The notes beneath the pieces were generated by a model. It was not told where the DNA came from. It did no database searches and was given only the letters and a program-made list of their open reading frames with translations. Shown piece after piece: positions 60,451 through 64,000 of a DNA stretch of 64,000 bases. Position numbers and translations under genes: made by a program. The stretch's first letter is position 1. The number at the start of each line of letters is the position of its first letter. Origin of the DNA: Brachionus manjavacas (Eukaryota > Rotifera > Eurotatoria > Ploima > Brachionidae); the NCBI GenBank assembly GCA_019054805.1, contig JAHQIY010000003.1, positions 8,928,001-8,992,000 on the forward strand, written 5' to 3'.

Positions 60451-61240
60451 TATACATTCAAAAAATAGAGCCTGATATGATTTGTTGCCCATTGTTTCCG
60501 ATAATGGCTGCAAAACTATGGATGCATCTCAGACCTTCACGCGTGCATGTTCAGACCTCGATTGGGTTTTTTTGATGCGTTTTATTTCAAATTGCTCTAT
60601 ACCAGTATAAATTCTGGCCCGCCAACAGTTTAAACGAATAAAGTTAACATCAGAAAAATTTCTGTAGTTTAAATAAGACATTGTGATTTTTGAAACACCA
60701 AAACAAAAATTTTAAATTGAATTAACTTTTTAACTATGTGTCTAAAAATTGTTCTGCAAGATGTTTCAGCAGATACAAAATTTGTACAACATAAAATCTG
60801 TGCAAAAACTCTGCAACTTGATTTTAATGATTTTCTAAAACATTTAGTGCTCTGTAGACTTGCAAAGTTTTTGCACAGGCTTAATTTTGGTGATTCAAAG
60901 CTTAGGCCTAAGGAAAAAAGCTATTTAAATACTAAATTTATATTTTTTAATTTGTTCCTGAAATCACAATGCCAAAAATAAATTGTGTTGTTCTGCAAAT
61001 AGTTGGACTTAAAACAAAAAAAAGTAGCCTACTTCTTTTATTAGAATTAGATTAAAATCGCATTAAGAAAAGATTTTTTGTGAAAAAAATAATCATATTT
61101 TAAAATAATAAAATTTTGAAGAATTTTGAAATTTTTAATAATTTTCCTAAACTTTAAAATAAGAATGTGCTTCTTGAATTGACCATTCAAATCTAAAATT
61201 AACGAGCACTTCGAAATATCAAAATAGAATAACAAGTACA
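60451..61240. other. Intergenic, no recognised gene
   Basis: The patch 60470-60620 is GC-richer and may be more of the CR1-like fragment in decayed form. A plus-strand 81-codon frame at 60736 is not supported by composition. Confidence 0.3.
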
Positions 61241-61244
61241 ACTT

Positions 61245-61440
61245 TTTCATCAATCGAATAGCAAATGTATGGAACGGACTACCAGATCAGTCCAGAGTAG
61301 TCGCAATTGAGACAGTACTCTCCTTTAAAATCAAATTCGACTAACACCAATTGAGACGACCGCTTTGAGAGGCATCCCTACGAGTTATGTCGCTTCGCTG
61401 TCTTTATTACTATTACTACTACTACTACTATTACTGCTAG
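61245..61440 (+). pseudogene. CR1-like RT last block with trinucleotide tail
   Basis: The plus strand reads NRIANVWNGLPDQSRVVAIE then VLSFKIKFD, the same final block as at 60.1 kb, followed by a short UTR and a tail of ATT/ACT units (about 61403-61438). Confidence 0.65.
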
Positions 61441-62394
61441 AATAAAGAATTGAAGTAAGCAGATTGAGGATTGAATTAGATGTATTTAAGTAAAACTCTA
61501 GGACTATAACAATATACCTTCTTTAGTCAAAATTGAAAAAAAATCAACTTTGACAAAAAAAAAATACTGAAAAATGATCTTAATCGTATATTTTTTTTTA
61601 CTAAATAAATAAATTGATTGAAGCCTTTGTTTAAACACAATTATTAGAAAAAAAAAATTTTTTGTTCTTGATAAAATTAATTTGAATAGTTGTACTAGTG
61701 AAACAATTTTTTTTTAAGTTTAAGTGATTCAAATGAAATCTAAAGTAACACACGAGAAAATGAAAAATAAATAAATAATTTATATCTTGGCCAAAATTAA
61801 GATTGTGGTGTTTATGACGATTCTTATTAAAAATCCTCAAATCAAACAATTAACAATTGACCAAAATTAAAAAGAAACATTTTTTTATTTCTACATTTTA
61901 AAAAATAACAATTTTAACAAAAAAAAAATTTAGCTAGTAATTTTTTTTTAAATCCTTTCACACGGTATCTTTTAATAAGCGAAATTCGATACTACGAATG
62001 GCTTGAGCGTTGTCCCGATCATTTCATTTTGCTCGGCTAAGAATTCATTTTTTTAAACTCTCAATTTTTCTATTATACTTCTCCTTGAATTCTTCTACTA
62101 ATTCCCTCTATCAACAAAAAAAAATTAATAATTTAGCATTATTTATCTCATCCTCTAAAAAATTTGATCAATCTCTAAAATTTCAATTAATTCAGTTTAA
62201 AAAAATAATATTTTCGTATGTGACCATTTTCGGTCAAAATAGCCTGAATATGGCACATATAATTTTTTTTTTAAATCAATTATGTTACATAATTAATGAG
62301 AAGACTAGACTATTGTCGCAAGTTTTTCACTAAAAAATATGTTAGTATTAAAAAAAAAAATTTTTTTTCTTTTCGTCAGGTGCTAAAAAGCGCA

Positions 62395-62655
62395 TTAAAC
62401 TGACTTAAAAATATTTATAGAGCCTTAATTGGTTTCTCTTTGATTACTCTCTCTTTTCTCTTGCATGTATTTCTAAGACCAACTTAAAACTAGTCCAAAC
62501 AGTCCAAAACAGAGCCATTAGGTGTATCTATAAGTTAAGGTGGGACAGCCCAACTGAGAGTCTCTTTTCAGTTAGCCAACATCTTGTCACAGCAAAAGTA
62601 TCGGCTACCTCTACTCCGGTAGGAGCCTTTTTCTCTATTATTCGAATTGCATATG
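62395..62655 (+). pseudogene. Jockey-like RT C-terminal fragment
   Basis: The plus strand reads KIYRALIGSLFDYSLFSLAC, then LVQTVQNRAIRCIYKLRWDS and SPTESLFSVSQHLVTAKV, with a frame break. This matches the C-terminal part of the 37.6-kb copy (LYKSLVGSILDYS, LQAIQNTAVRAILKL, DTPSNML). No catalytic block is present. Confidence 0.65.
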
Positions 62656-62659
62656 CCTG

Positions 62660-64000
62660 TATTGTTCTAATTCATTAATTTTTGATTCTTAGCTTTTTTA
62701 AGATCCAAAATGTGTACAGGATTCCAAGACTAATGTCGTTGGTAAAAATTTTATTTTACTGAATTCCTTAAAATATTTCACAGTGTTTATTTTTATGATG
62801 TAACTTAAACTATAATGTTTATTTTTTTTATTTTCACTGGGCTGAATGGGCTCATTTCGAATGTTAGCTTGAAGCCTTTTTTTCAAAATTAATATTTAAA
62901 TAAAAAAATATATCTTTCAAAAAAAACTATGAAAATTCTAATGGTCACGTGATTTATTCTAAAAATTGCAACTAATCAATCCATGTCATGTCAATCATGA
63001 TTGCCAAACAAGCCTAATCCCAAAGGTGATTTAATCTAAACAACATCGAGAAAAAAAGCAAAATTTTATCTGTGGCTTTTAAGCATGATTTTTGATTAGA
63101 ACTGGCTTAGAATCGCGGATAAATAGAAGCTGACATTTGAATAATGAATAAGGCTTATTGTTACAGCTCTGCTTAGTCTAACTAATTTATTTCGATTAGA
63201 GCCAAAAACCTGTACACAAAGATTAAGCTAGACTATGATGAATGAGCCATTACTTTGATTGATTTCAAATAGTTATAATTTATACAAATCTTAGGACTTA
63301 AACTATCATAAATTAAAAAAATGCTAGTTGATAATAAACTAGTTTTTTATACGCTTGCTTTCTCGTGGCTTGGCTGCGAATCGATTTTTGCTCACTCGTA
63401 TCGAATTACCACCGCTTCTCTGCGAGCAATACTAATAGGAGTGAGCTTGTTTTTATGAATCTAAAACAAGATCAGCCATTTGTAATTTATACAAATAATA
63501 TTCATAATTAAATCTGCAAATATAATACAAAATATTTGGCTTAGTAGTTGTTTACTTAAGTCGATCATTAAGAGCTAAGTGCTCGATTGAACCGAGCAAT
63601 CGATTCTTTTCTTTGTCATTTTTCAAAAAGTGAATTTCAATAAAGTGGCCTCGGGCCCCTATTTATTAAATGATCAACTCAATATTGACCTTGCTAAATT
63701 AAGAGCTGGTCCAATTTTTAGAAATCGATTTTGGTTGTGAATGATTGATGAATTGTTGATACTGGGTCAAAGGATTCAACTTGAATTCAACAAATAAATG
63801 GGTTGCTTAATCAAGGTTTCCAAACGGTTCTATCCAGGCTTACAATTTTGAATAACTTAAGAGTCTGTACCGCGCTAGACAACTTGACAAGATCAGTATT
63901 CAATGCTTTGTGCGCTTTCAAAGCAAAAATCATGCTCGTAAAGTCAAACACTGGCTTTTATTACCTGCCTAATTATACCCTATATGAAATAATTGATCTT
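62660..64000. other. Intergenic, no recognised gene
   Basis: No coding region supported. GCTCACTC near 63390 and GAGTGAGC near 63440 can pair over 8 bp across a GC-richer patch; too weak to call a structured RNA. Confidence 0.35.

Noticed and set aside
60736-60981. 81-codon plus-strand frame
   Set aside because: Partly natural-looking sequence but no homology pattern, no splice context and no promoter; kept out as unsupported.
1-64000. CRISPR arrays, operons, ribosome-binding sites or bacterial contamination
   Set aside because: Spliced metazoan genes and eukaryotic transposons run through the whole window; no spaced direct repeats or Shine-Dalgarno-led gene sets were seen.

Overview
Nuclear DNA of a small invertebrate animal. 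The base composition is strongly AT-rich, genes are split by GT-AG introns of mostly 48-60 bp, the proteins are metazoan (an ADAMTS-like secreted protein, a WW-MyTH4-RhoGAP protein, mitochondrial SDHA), and there are many decayed transposons. A monogonont rotifer such as Brachionus fits best. That is an inference from composition and gene style, not a proven assignment.

Layout. 1-10.9 kb: no host gene recognised. It holds a piggyBac-like relic (about 2.9-3.4 kb) and a 2.75-kb region bounded by 300-bp inverted repeats that encloses hAT and Tc1-type transposase remains. 10.9-11.2 kb: a one-exon neuropeptide-type precursor ending in a predicted GMKGVALGF-amide. 13.0-13.6 kb: a TTAA-flanked MITE. 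14.2-15.1 kb: a two-exon Ser-rich protein of unknown function. 15.3-21.9 kb: a transposon cluster (pogo-type transposase, non-LTR RTs, a deleted mariner, and a 244-bp perfect inverted repeat). 22.0-31.9 kb (minus): an 18-coding-exon gene for a 1353-residue secreted ADAMTS-like protein with nine EGF and six ShKT-type modules, whose zinc-binding motif is destroyed. Its introns carry a Jockey-like element, a 425-bp MITE and a short retro-insertion with a 15-bp target duplication. 34.9-35.5 kb: an unrecognised membrane-protein gene. 37.0-40.7 kb: MULE/FLYWCH-like, Jockey-like, pogo and piggyBac-like remains. 40.9-41.3 kb (minus): a small secreted protein resembling anti-lipopolysaccharide factors. 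42.9-43.9 kb (minus): another RT. 45.8-48.0 kb: complete five-exon SDHA. 48.3-49.0 kb: CR1-like RT tail. 51.3-56.2 kb (minus): ARHGAP39/Vilse-like Rho GTPase-activating protein, 5' end unresolved. 56.75-57.1 kb: an LTR with primer-binding site and gag-like start. 59.3-62.7 kb: CR1-like and Jockey-like 3' fragments.

The genes do not form a pathway. SDHA is core respiration, the RhoGAP is cytoskeletal signalling, and the secreted proteins are extracellular matrix, peptide signalling or defence candidates. Every multi-exon model given here was built by hand from reading-frame phase across splice sites. The ADAMTS-like and SDHA models keep phase at every junction.
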